Assembly: GCA_024278715.1 (NCBI GenBank)
Contig: JAJRSN010000229.1
Location: 1 to 38,447, forward strand
Length of the DNA: 38,447 nt
Direction of reading: 5' to 3'
DNA from: Calditrichota bacterium
Lineage (GTDB): Bacteria > Calditrichota > Calditrichia > Calditrichales > Calditrichaceae
The notes under the pieces were generated by a model. It worked only from the letters and a program-made list of their open reading frames with translations. It had not been told where the DNA came from and did not search any database. Of this stretch, positions 31,408-38,447 are shown piece after piece (positions within the stretch are counted from its first letter, which is position 1; each line of letters opens with the position of its first letter). Made by a program: the position numbers and the translations under genes.

Positions 31408-32448
31408 ATGAGTGATAATCAGAATAAAGCGAAGGCTGTGGAAATAGCCGTTTCGCAAATCGAAAGGAATTTTGGCAAGGGCGCCATCATGCGCCTTGGC
31501 GATCGGGTTAAGGTTGATGTGGACGTGATCCCGACGGGATCGGTTTCATTGGACGCCGCTCTGGGCGTCGGAGGGATTCCCAGAGGCAGAATTACAGAGA
31601 TTTACGGTCCGGAATCTTCGGGAAAAACAACGCTTGCTCTGCATGTCATTGCGGAAGCGCAAAAACGAGGCGGTTTGGCTGCGTTCATCGACGCCGAGCA
31701 CGCTTTGGATCCGGGCTACGCCAAAAAATTGGGCGTGGATACCGTAAACCTGCTTGTCAGTCAACCCGATAACGGCGAGCAGGCTCTGGAAATCGTTGAA
31801 ACCCTGGTGCGCAGCGGAGCAATTGACGTGGTTGTCATCGATTCGGTAGCGGCTCTGGTACCGAAAGCGGAAATTGAGGGCGAAATGGGAGATTCGCACA
31901 TGGGTTTACAAGCCAGGCTGATGTCTCAGGCTCTTCGTAAATTGACCGGTACGGTGAGTAAATCCAACACCAGCGTCATCTTTATTAACCAGATTCGCGA
32001 AAAACTTGGCATAATGTTTGGCAATCCGGAAACCACAACCGGCGGTCGGGCGCTGAAATTTTACACTTCCATCCGTCTGGATATCCGGCGCATCGCCACA
32101 ATTAAAGTCGGGAACGAAATGGTCGGCAACCGCACCAAAGTGAAAGTGGTCAAAAATAAAATGGCTCCTCCCTTCCGCGACGCCGAATTCGACATTATGT
32201 ACGATCAGGGAATTTCCAAAGAAGGCGATGTTCTGGATAAAGCCGTGGAATTTCGAATCGTCCAGAAATCAGGTACCTGGTTCTCTTATAATGAGATGCG
32301 CCTCGGTCAGGGTCGTGAAAACGCCAAAACCTTTTTGAAAGAAAACCCCGAGGTTTTTCAGGAGATCGAAAAGAAAGTGCGCGTGCAACTGGGTCTTGAT
32401 CAGGATGAAAACAAAGAGAAAGAAGAAGAGAAATCTGCCGCTCCCTGA
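31408..32448 (+). CDS. recA: RecA recombinase
   Basis: This is a 346-residue protein from the ATG at 31408, preceded by TAAGGAGA; an upstream in-frame GTG at 31357 is not needed. It has Walker [10 protein letters not shown] (Lys73), [11 protein letters not shown], Walker [13 protein letters not shown], the DNA-binding loop 1 segment [25 protein letters not shown], loop 2 region [14 protein letters not shown], and an acidic C-terminal tail. It drives homologous recombination and SOS induction in the cytoplasm. Regulation: TATATTTA at 31362-31369 could be a -7-type promoter element, though co-transcription with thpR (79-base gap) is possible. I see no clear LexA box. A terminator follows. Confidence 0.98.
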   Translation: MSDNQNKAKAVEIAVSQIERNFGKGAIMRLGDRVKVDVDVIPTGSVSLDAALGVGGIPRGRITEIYGPESSGKTTLALHVIAEAQKRGGLAAFIDAEHALDPGYAKKLGVDTVNLLVSQPDNGEQALEIVETLVRSGAIDVVVIDSVAALVPKAEIEGEMGDSHMGLQARLMSQALRKLTGTVSKSNTSVIFINQIREKLGIMFGNPETTTGGRALKFYTSIRLDIRRIATIKVGNEMVGNRTKVKVVKNKMAPPFRDAEFDIMYDQGISKEGDVLDKAVEFRIVQKSGTWFSYNEMRLGQGRENAKTFLKENPEVFQEIEKKVRVQLGLDQDENKEKEEEKSAAP

Positions 32449-32477
32449 AATTACGCTGTTTTAAATATTTGCAATTT

Positions 32478-32523
32478 TTCGGTCCGTTAAAAAAATATTG
32501 AGTTTTTGACGGACTGAATTTTT
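32478..32523 (+). terminator. Terminator after recA
   Basis: TTCGGTCCGT (32478-32487) pairs with ACGGACTGAA (32509-32518) over 10 bp with one G-U pair and a 21-base AT-rich loop, followed by TTTTTG. It sits about 30 bases after the recA stop and separates recA from recX. Confidence 0.65.
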
Positions 32524-32687
32524 GCTTTCTTTGCTGTGATCCCCTGAAAAATGATTACTCCATCCCGCGTCGCCGACGATGAGCGACCGAAACGGCTTTC
32601 CGCCTGAAATATTTTAACTTTTCCCGTGCTTTTTAAGATCATAATTTGTATTATTCCCGAAGAAGCTTTAAACGGAAAGGGCTGTAA

Positions 32688-33323
32688 GTGGTTATTACAA
32701 AGATAGAACGGCTTCCGAAATCGCCGGTTCTTTATAATCTGTATTCCGAAGATTTGTTATTGTTTGCCGTTACCGAAGACACGCTGGTGCATTTTAATCT
32801 GCAAAAAGGGGTCGAGCTTACTGATGAAGAGCTGGAAACTATTTTTGATTACGATCAGATGCGGCGTTGCGTGCATCAGGCTTTCCGCTATTTGAGCCGC
32901 AGGAATCATTTCGAAGCGGAATTAAAGCGCAAACTTTTTAGTAAGGGTTTTAAAACAGAAATTATCTCCAAAGCTCTTGAGTATCTGAAAGAAAAAAAAT
33001 ATTTGGACGACCAAAAATTAACGGCGCAATTTGTACGCGAAGCCATCAAATTAAAACATTACGGACCCATGCTGTTAAAGAAAAAATTATTGGAACGGGG
33101 GGTTAATTCGGAAGAAATTGAACTCCGTTTAAACGAATTTTATCCTTTTGAAAAACAGGAAGAGATTGCCGGCGAACTGGTTCGAAAAAAATTAAAATCG
33201 TTGCCCGAAAATTTGGGCGTTAAAAAACGGAATCAAAAAATAGCGGCTTTTTTACAACAAAAGGGATTCGGTTGGGACGTGATTAACGTGTTATTGAGAG
33301 AATTACCTGCGGAAGAGCCATAA
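32688..33323 (+). CDS. recX: Regulatory protein RecX
   Basis: This is a 211-residue protein beginning with GTG (AAAGGG upstream). It shows the RecX arrangement of three helical repeats: RRCVHQAFRYLSRRNHFEAELKRKLFSKGF, then YLKEKKYLDDQKLTAQFVREAIKLKHYGPMLLKKKLLERGV, then RKKLKSLPE...RNQKIAAFLQQKGFGWDVI. The YLDD motif and the G(P/x) pattern in the second repeat are characteristic. RecX binds RecA filaments and restrains or modulates them. It stands 240 bases after recA beyond a terminator, so it likely has its own promoter or is reached by read-through. Its end overlaps the convergent DUF2905 gene by 21 bases. Confidence 0.92.
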   Translation: MVITKIERLPKSPVLYNLYSEDLLLFAVTEDTLVHFNLQKGVELTDEELETIFDYDQMRRCVHQAFRYLSRRNHFEAELKRKLFSKGFKTEIISKALEYLKEKKYLDDQKLTAQFVREAIKLKHYGPMLLKKKLLERGVNSEEIELRLNEFYPFEKQEEIAGELVRKKLKSLPENLGVKKRNQKIAAFLQQKGFGWDVINVLLRELPAEEP

Positions 33324-33503
33324 AACAAAAGAGATCAGGGCGCTTAAAAGCAGCATACTGGTCAGCGGAAAATAGAGTTTAAAATTTGGCTTGTTGACGA
33401 CGATGTCGCCGGGTAATCTTCCGAACGGAAGCTTGCTCAGGTAGGGAAAGAATAATCCCAGTAAAATCAATAACACTCCGCCGTAAATCAAAAGTTTTCG
33501 CAT
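33303..33503 (-). CDS. DUF2905 small membrane protein
   Basis: This 66-residue protein has two membrane helices (LLIYGGVLLILLGLFFPYL and LTSMLLLSALISFVLWLF) around the conserved segment GRLPGDIVV, the hallmark of DUF2905. Function is unknown for the family. It overlaps the 3' end of recX tail-to-tail by 21 bases and lies downstream of the receiver gene with a 56-base gap, so the two may share a transcript. Confidence 0.88.
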   Translation of the reverse strand: MRKLLIYGGVLLILLGLFFPYLSKLPFGRLPGDIVVNKPNFKLYFPLTSMLLLSALISFVLWLFRR

Positions 33504-33559
33504 TTTCAGCCGCCCTTTTTTGATTTCCTTTAAGTTAGATAATTTTTCTGGACAAAAGG

Positions 33560-33925
33560 TTACCCGGCGTCGTCTAACATTTTGTGAAGCCGGTCGAGCA
33601 AATCGGGGTAAAAAATGGGTTTGGGAATAAACTGCTCTCTGTGTTTGGTTAAATGCTCGTCAAAACCGACGGCGTGACCGGAAATAAAAAGCACGGGAAC
33701 GGACTTGTATTCTTCAACGGTCTGCAGCCAGTCGTAAAATTCAAAACCGTTTTCGTCCGGAATGCCGACATCCGTGATAATCAGGCTGATGTGATGTTTT
33801 TTCAGAATTTCGCGAGCCCTGGCTGTGTTGGTGCAGGCGTGAACCTTGAATCCTTCGCGTTCCAGAAAGAGCTTGGCTAAAAGCAGGCTTTGTTTGTCGT
33901 CGTCTATGAATAAAATATCTCTCAA
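33560..33925 (-). CDS. Stand-alone response-regulator receiver protein
   Basis: This is a 121-residue single REC domain. It shows ILFIDDDKQ with the acidic pocket, phospho-acceptor Asp52 in ITDVGIPDENGFE, Ser in LFISGHA in place of the usual Thr position, and Lys in FIPKPI. There is no output domain. The start is odd: the frame is closed by TAA immediately upstream and the REC fold begins at once, so translation must begin at TTG (33925), with GAAAGG as a possible RBS. No histidine kinase is nearby, so the partner is unknown. Confidence 0.88.
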   Translation of the reverse strand: MRDILFIDDDKQSLLLAKLFLEREGFKVHACTNTARAREILKKHHISLIITDVGIPDENGFEFYDWLQTVEEYKSVPVLFISGHAVGFDEHLTKHREQFIPKPIFYPDLLDRLHKMLDDAG

Positions 33926-34220
33926 TTAATAAGCCTTTCGTAAGCGTTGTGAATATTGCCGAGAAGTCAACGCTTAATATAGGCAGTGGAAGGGGTATTT
34001 TTCAATCAAATTTTTTAAAAAAAGGAAGCGGACGAATTCTGAAAATGTGAAACAGGTGAATTTTTTTGAAAAACATGAAAATCCCGTGACTCTGTTCCTC
34101 AGCGATGGGGAAGGGAGAGCGCCGAAAATACTAAATTATCGGAAGATGCGAATGGAAATAAGCGTGAATTTATTTTTCGCAAAGCCGTTAATATTAAATT
34201 AAAGGGAGAATCCATTTTTA
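33926..34220. other. Intergenic region upstream of alaS
   Basis: About 295 bases with no credible gene. It is AT-rich, with one short GTG-initiated open frame (34047-34205) that has no family features and only a weak purine-rich stretch upstream. It contains the start regions of two divergent transcripts, the receiver gene leftwards and alaS rightwards. No repeat or T-box-like structure was recognised. Confidence 0.5.
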
Positions 34221-34252
34221 TTGGTAAAAAAGCCGAAATCCTTATATATTTG
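34221..34252 (+). promoter_or_regulatory. Candidate Bacteroidota-type promoter of alaS
   Basis: TATATTTG (34245-34252) matches the TAnnTTTG -7 box exactly. TTG at 34221-34223 lies 21 bases upstream, where the -33 TTTG box is expected. The alaS ATG is 31 bases downstream, giving a short leader with CGGAGAA as RBS. Motif evidence only. Confidence 0.5.
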
Positions 34253-34282
34253 GCATTTACAAAAAAATAACGGAGAAACACA

Positions 34283-36901
34283 ATGACGGCTAATGAAATT
34301 CGTCAGCAATTTATTGATTTTTTTATTTCCAAAGGACATACATTTGTGCCCAGCGCTCCGGTCGTTCCCCAAGATGATCCTACACTGTTGTTTACCAATG
34401 CGGGAATGAATCAATTCAAGGATATCTTTCTGGGCAAGGGTAAACGCGATTACACCCGTGCGGTCAATTCGCAAAAGTGTATTCGGGTAAGCGGAAAACA
34501 CAACGATCTGGAAGAGGTCGGACGCGACACCTATCACCACACATTCTTTGAAATGCTCGGTAATTGGTCGTTTGGCGATTATTACAAAGAAGAAGCCATT
34601 GCCTGGGCTTGGGAACTGTTGACCGAAGTCTGGAAATTGCCCAAAGACAAATTGTTCGCCACAGTGCATCACACCGATGATGAAGCCGCGCGAATCTGGA
34701 AAGAGGTAACCGACATTGCTCCCGACCGGATATTAATATTCGGAGATAAAGACAATTTTTGGGAAATGGGTCCCACGGGTCCCTGCGGTCCCTGTTCCGA
34801 AATCCACATCGATCTTGGCGCGGAGTTCTGCAATTTAAAGGGGCATGAACACGATTGCGGAGTTAACGGCGATTGCGGTCGTTACATCGAATTGTGGAAT
34901 TTGGTGTTTATTCAGTTTAACCGTGACGAGCAAGGCGCGCTTCATCCTTTGCCGGCGCGTCACGTGGATACAGGCGCGGGATTCGAACGTCTTGTGGCGG
35001 TGCTGCAGGGTAAAAAATCCAATTACGATACCGACGTGTTTATGCCGATTATGGAAAAGATCGGCGAGCTGGTGGGACAAAATTATCACCGTTCGTCGGA
35101 ACAAATGGCGTTTCGCGTAATTGCCGATCATATCCGCATGCTCACCTTTTCCATTGCCGACGGCGGATTGCCTTCCAACGAGGGAAGGGGGTATGTAATG
35201 CGACGTATTCTGCGTCGCGCGGCGCGCTACGGACGTAAGTTAAACATGCACGAACCCTTTATGTACAAAATTGTTCCGCGTGTGGCGGAAATAATGGGCG
35301 ACGCCTATCCCGAAATTAAAGAACGCATGGAACATGTTCAGGCGGTCATCCGGGCTGAAGAAGAACATTTTAATCACACCCTTGACCGCGGTCTGGAAAT
35401 TTTCGAAAAAATAAAAAATGAATTAAAAAGCGGAAAACAGCTCGTTATTCCGGGGCACGAGGTGTTCCGCCTGTACGATACCTACGGTTTTCCCGTGGAT
35501 TTAACCCGCATTTTGGCGGAAGAGCACGGTTTAACACTCGATATGGCGGGTTTTGAAGAAATGATGGAAGCGCAGCGGCAACGGGCGCGAGCCGCCTCAA
35601 AATTCGTAATGAGCGAGGGAGAGCAATCGGGCTGGGTGATTTTGAACGAAGGCAAAGATTCCAAATTTGTAGGTTATGAAGAGCTTGCCATCGAAACGCA
35701 CATTATGCGCTATCGCATTACCGAAAACGAAATTCATCTGGTTTTAAAAGAGACGCCGTTTTACGCCGAGTCCGGAGGGCAGATAGGCGACAAAGGAACC
35801 ATCTCCGGCGAGGGATTCAGGTTAAATGTGACCGATACGCAGAAAGACGGCGATCGCATTGTTCATATATGCCGACCGTTGCCCGACTTTAAACCTAAAT
35901 CGGATAAGGTGTTAGCGGAGGTTATCTCTTCGGCGAGACGCAGCACGCAAAAAAATCACACGGCTACGCATCTACTGCATGCCGCACTCAGAACGGTTTT
36001 GGGAAACCATGTTACTCAAGCCGGTTCGCTGGTGGAACCCGACCGTCTGCGTTTTGATTTTACCCATTACGAACGCCTTACATCCGAGCAGGTGGAAGAG
36101 ATCGAACGCATTGTAAACCGGAAAATTCAGCAAAACATTCCGTTGGAAATTTCTTTGGAAAAATTTACCGAAGCCAGAAAAAAAGGAGCCATGGCGCTTT
36201 TCGGTGAAAAGTACGGCGATATTGTCCGTACAATTAAAATCGACGATTTCAGTTTTGAATTGTGCGGCGGCACGCACGTTAAATCAACCGGAGAAATAGG
36301 CGCCTTTATTGTTGTGTACGAATCCGGTATTGCCGCCGGAGTGCGCAGAATCGAAGCCGTTACCGGAGAAAAGGCTGTTGAGTATATTCAACAAAACAAA
36401 AAAACCGTTCAGAATCTTGGCGCGTTGTTGAATGCCGGCGAAAGGGAAATACTTCAAAAAGCAGAACAGCTGTTGCATGAAAAACGCCGCTTGGAAAAAG
36501 AACTTGCGCAGGCTAAAACTGTTTCTTTGCAGGCTGGAGTTGACGATCTGATTAAAAAAGCGGAGATCATTAACGGTATCCATGTTATTGTTCATGAAAT
36601 CCCGAATGTAGAAACGGATCAATTAAAGACCATTGGCGACAGCATCAGAGAAAAATCTCCTCGAACGGTTGCCTTGCTGATTACCGAGAAAGATCAAAAA
36701 TTAAATTTGGTTTGCGTGGTTAGCGACGATTTGATAAAAGAGAAGAATCTGCATGCCGGTAATCTGGTAAAAGAAGTAGCCCGGCAGGTCGGCGGCGGGG
36801 GCGGCGGACGTCCGCATTTGGCGACAGCCGGAGGAAAGCAGGTTGAGAATAAAGATAAGGCGATTCGATTTTTTAAGGAACGTTTATTGCAAAACCGATA
36901 A
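34283..36901 (+). CDS. alaS: Alanyl-tRNA synthetase
   Basis: This is an 872-residue full-length enzyme. The class II core at the N-terminus shows NEIRQQFIDFFISKGHTF, LFTNAGMNQFKDIFLG, motif 2 HHTFFEMLGNWSFGDYYKE, and motif 3 GGLPSNEGRGYVMRRILRRA. The editing domain zinc ligands are all present: His559 and His563 (NHTATHLLH), Cys661 and His665 (CGGTHV). The C-terminal coiled coil (REILQKAEQLLHEKRRLEKELAQAK) and DHHA1-type C-Ala domain end with GGGGGGRPHLATAGGK. It charges tRNA-Ala and clears Ser/Gly mischarging. alaS downstream of recA-recX is a widespread order. It is followed after nine bases by galE, which is likely co-transcribed. Confidence 0.98.
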   Translation: MTANEIRQQFIDFFISKGHTFVPSAPVVPQDDPTLLFTNAGMNQFKDIFLGKGKRDYTRAVNSQKCIRVSGKHNDLEEVGRDTYHHTFFEMLGNWSFGDYYKEEAIAWAWELLTEVWKLPKDKLFATVHHTDDEAARIWKEVTDIAPDRILIFGDKDNFWEMGPTGPCGPCSEIHIDLGAEFCNLKGHEHDCGVNGDCGRYIELWNLVFIQFNRDEQGALHPLPARHVDTGAGFERLVAVLQGKKSNYDTDVFMPIMEKIGELVGQNYHRSSEQMAFRVIADHIRMLTFSIADGGLPSNEGRGYVMRRILRRAARYGRKLNMHEPFMYKIVPRVAEIMGDAYPEIKERMEHVQAVIRAEEEHFNHTLDRGLEIFEKIKNELKSGKQLVIPGHEVFRLYDTYGFPVDLTRILAEEHGLTLDMAGFEEMMEAQRQRARAASKFVMSEGEQSGWVILNEGKDSKFVGYEELAIETHIMRYRITENEIHLVLKETPFYAESGGQIGDKGTISGEGFRLNVTDTQKDGDRIVHICRPLPDFKPKSDKVLAEVISSARRSTQKNHTATHLLHAALRTVLGNHVTQAGSLVEPDRLRFDFTHYERLTSEQVEEIERIVNRKIQQNIPLEISLEKFTEARKKGAMALFGEKYGDIVRTIKIDDFSFELCGGTHVKSTGEIGAFIVVYESGIAAGVRRIEAVTGEKAVEYIQQNKKTVQNLGALLNAGEREILQKAEQLLHEKRRLEKELAQAKTVSLQAGVDDLIKKAEIINGIHVIVHEIPNVETDQLKTIGDSIREKSPRTVALLITEKDQKLNLVCVVSDDLIKEKNLHAGNLVKEVARQVGGGGGGRPHLATAGGKQVENKDKAIRFFKERLLQNR

Positions 36902-36910
36902 GGAGCTCAA

Positions 36911-37885
36911 ATGTCTGAAACCTATCGAATTTTAGTAACGGGTGGCGCGGGCTACATTGGCAGTCATGTTGTTCATTACCTCGTGGAATCCGGACATCGG
37001 GTGATTGTTCTTGACAATCTTTCACTGGGAAGAAAAGAGAATTTACCGCCTGATGCCGAGTTGGTGACAGGCGATGTTTTGAACGATCGGGATTTGGAAA
37101 AGGTTTTTGAAAAGGGAGTCGATGTCGTTTTTCATTTTGCAGCCTGGAAAGCAGCCGGCGAGTCCATGACAAAACCCGACAAATACGGACGTAATAACAT
37201 TTGCGGCTCCATTAATTTGTTAAACGCCTGTCTGACTTACGAGGTTAAAAATTTTGTTTTCTCTTCGTCGGCAGCGGTTTACGGAGATCCTCAATACCTG
37301 CCGGTTGACGAAAGCCATCCTTTAAAACCCGTTAATTACTATGGATACACTAAGTTAGCCATTGAAGAAAATTTAAAGTGGTACAGTAAGTTAAAGGGGA
37401 TTCGTTATGCCGCTCTTCGGTACTTCAACGCCACCGGGTATGATATTAAAGGTCGTGTTAAAGGGAAAGAAAAAAATCCGGCAAATCTTTCGCCTGTGGT
37501 AATGGAAACCATTGCCGGGGTTCGCGACGAAATGCAGGTGTTCGGCAACGACTACGATACTCCGGACGGTACCTGCATCCGCGATTACATTCATGTGAAT
37601 GATCTTGCCTCGGCGCATGCCAAAGCCATGGATTATTTGCTGGAAAAAAAGCAAAATCTGGTGGTGAATTTAGGCACGGGCAAGGGGCACACGGTTTTGG
37701 AGGTCATCAAAACGGCGCAGCGGGTGAGCGGAAAAAGGGTAAATTATCGTATTACCGGTCGGCGTGCGGGCGATCCACCCGAATTGGTTGCCAGTTGTGA
37801 TTTGGCTTATAAATTATTAGGGTGGAAAGCGAAATATTCCGATCTGGAAACTATTTTCGGCTCCATGCTGCCGGTGTATCTTTGA
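36911..37885 (+). CDS. galE: UDP-glucose 4-epimerase
   Basis: This 324-residue extended short-chain dehydrogenase has AAGGAG before the ATG. The NAD motif GGAGYIGSHVV is at residues 10-20, SSSAAVYG carries the catalytic Ser, and YGYTK gives Tyr144 and Lys148. GalE-specific elements are RYFNATGYD, the region PVVMETIAG, GTCIRDYIHVNDLA and NLGTGKGHTV. It interconverts UDP-glucose and UDP-galactose for cell-surface glycans. The length is slightly short of E. coli GalE but normal for this type. Specificity toward N-acetyl sugars cannot be read here. It likely shares the alaS transcript. Confidence 0.94.
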   Translation: MSETYRILVTGGAGYIGSHVVHYLVESGHRVIVLDNLSLGRKENLPPDAELVTGDVLNDRDLEKVFEKGVDVVFHFAAWKAAGESMTKPDKYGRNNICGSINLLNACLTYEVKNFVFSSSAAVYGDPQYLPVDESHPLKPVNYYGYTKLAIEENLKWYSKLKGIRYAALRYFNATGYDIKGRVKGKEKNPANLSPVVMETIAGVRDEMQVFGNDYDTPDGTCIRDYIHVNDLASAHAKAMDYLLEKKQNLVVNLGTGKGHTVLEVIKTAQRVSGKRVNYRITGRRAGDPPELVASCDLAYKLLGWKAKYSDLETIFGSMLPVYL

Positions 37886-37917
37886 CAGCGAAAATCAGAG
37901 AGAAACGTCCTGTTTTT

Positions 37918-38060
37918 GTTATTCGTTAAGTGTTAAGGGTATAAGAGTTAAGCGTCTTCTCCATTTTCCTCTAATGCCCAATATCATCTTGTAACTTTGT
38001 TACTCTTTTACTTATCACGCATTACTCGTCACTTTATTACTCATCAAGCGTCACGCATTA
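37918..38060. repeat. Second copy of low-complexity intergenic repeat
   Basis: ATTCGTTAAGTGTTAAGGGTATAAG-type sequence (37918-37954) closely resembles 27955-27990 in the pgsA upstream region. It is followed by ATTACTCGTCACTTTATTAC-like runs (about 38015-38060) akin to 28085-28120. There is no gene in 37886-38285. Confidence 0.6.
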
Positions 38061-38167
38061 CGGATTACGCCTTTCCCTTGCTTTTTTCTATTTTTCTTTT
38101 GTACATTAGAAAGACCTCTTTTTTTCAGGTTTCAAAAAATGAATTTACTAATAATTTTAAAAATTTA

Positions 38168-38178
38168 CCCCCCCCCCC
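38168..38178. repeat. Poly-C tract (11 C)
   Basis: An 11-base C homopolymer within an AT-rich intergenic stretch. It could vary in length by slippage or be a sequencing/assembly uncertainty. It is not inside a recognised gene. Confidence 0.8.
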
Positions 38179-38285
38179 GCAGTTTGCGGAAAATAATGCG
38201 TAGGGGAACCAATGTCCCGAACGACCGCTCCCAGCCTTAACGGATTGATTCATTTACCGTTTACCTTAATCCCAGGAGCAAAACT

Positions 38286-38447
38286 ATGAAACCCAAAATT
38301 TACTTTTCTCTATTGCTGAGTAGTCCCGCCCAACAGATCATGGAATTTTTGCAAAGCCTGCGCGGGACATTTCGAAGCACAGTTACCGAGCTTGTCGAGG
38401 TATCTTTTGTCTTTTGTCTTTTATCTTTTGTCTTGTTTTTGTCTTGC
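38286..38447 (+). CDS. Doubtful open frame running off the window end
   Basis: CCAGGAG (38271-38277) stands well placed before an ATG at 38286, and the first residues (MKPKIYFSLLLSS) look like the beginning of a signal peptide. After that the 54-codon frame runs through an inverted repeat (GTCCCGC 38323-38329 / GCGGGAC 38362-38368), a TCGACAAGCTC-loop hairpin and a TTTTGTC low-complexity tail, so the encoded protein is not credible beyond about residue 13. It may be a secreted-protein gene broken by insertion of repeat DNA, or chance. No function is offered. Confidence 0.25.
   Translation, partial: MKPKIYFSLLLSSPAQQIMEFLQSLRGTFRSTVTELVEVSFVFCLLSFVLFLSC
38384..38402 (-). repeat. Third TCGACARGCTC-loop hairpin
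   Basis: On the minus strand TACC-TCGACAAGCTC-GGTA forms a 4-bp stem around an 11-base loop that differs by one base from the loops at 12581 and 12629. The stem sequence is different from theirs. The same element family is present, in opposite orientation. Confidence 0.55.
38401..38447. repeat. TTTTGTC low-complexity tract at window end
   Basis: Tandem ATCTTTTGTC/TTTTGTC/TTTTATC units with a period of 6-8 run to the last base. This is simple-sequence DNA similar in style to 28278-28312. Confidence 0.6.

Noticed and set aside
34047-34205. A 52-residue GTG-initiated frame upstream of alaS
   Set aside because: Only a weak purine-rich stretch (AAAGGAAGCGG) lies upstream at a poor distance, and there is no recognisable domain. 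It precedes the alaS promoter motif.
1-38447. tRNA, rRNA, prophage or insertion-sequence genes
   Set aside because: No tRNA T-loop/cloverleaf, rRNA segment, integrase, transposase or phage structural gene was recognised on either strand by eye. A covariance-model scan (tRNAscan-SE, Rfam) would settle small RNAs.

Overview
The window looks like a chromosomal segment of a moderate-GC Gram-negative bacterium of the FCB superphylum, most probably Calditrichota (Caldithrix-like) or a close relative. The reasons are three secreted proteins with a C-terminal 'YPNPFNP'-type sorting tail (type IX secretion style), lipoprotein and TolC/RND envelope genes, a Bacteroidota-like promoter motif upstream of alaS, and conserved housekeeping genes of ordinary bacterial type. 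The assignment is inferred from gene content only. I saw no rRNA, tRNA, CRISPR array, phage or transposase gene.

Layout. 1-1307: the 3' end of an exonuclease III gene converging with a class B/P4-type acid phosphatase lipoprotein. 1528-4882: a three-gene operon of an SCP2-like small protein, an iron-dependent alcohol dehydrogenase and an aldehyde dehydrogenase, suggesting oxidation of a (perhaps lipophilic) alcohol to the acid. 4883-5724: a gene-poor stretch with degenerate tandem repeats. 5725-9986: three secreted proteins, namely a lamin-tail/Calx-beta protein with sorting tail, a protein ending in a dockerin-like repeat pair, and a cohesin-like protein with sorting tail. 10070-12440 (minus): a probable operon of a periplasmic TPR/DUF2723-like protein, an ECF sigma factor and its membrane anti-sigma factor. 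12664-17337 (minus): a 1557-residue gingipain-type (C25) peptidase with FnIII, FG-GAP-like repeats and sorting tail. 17725-27666 (minus): an efflux operon of a membrane-fusion lipoprotein, two different RND permeases and a TolC-type channel. The first permease carries an unusual ~220-residue membrane-rich segment in its central loop. 28420-33323 (plus): a compact housekeeping cluster pgsA-pgpA-cinA-thpR-recA-recX. Then come a DUF2905 membrane protein and an orphan receiver protein (minus), and alaS-galE (plus). The last 560 bases are repeat-rich, with only a doubtful open frame running off the end.

The intergenic spaces are notable. They carry several families of short dispersed or tandem elements: hairpins with an invariant TCGACARGCTC loop and differing stems, 'CGCAGATTAA'-type repeats, and low-complexity 'GTTAAGGGTATAAG/CTCGTCACT' tracts present at two distant sites.

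The best candidates for something undescribed are the enlarged RND permease in a two-permease pump, the neighbouring dockerin-like and cohesin-like secreted proteins, and the ECF sigma operon headed by a free-standing DUF2723-like soluble domain.
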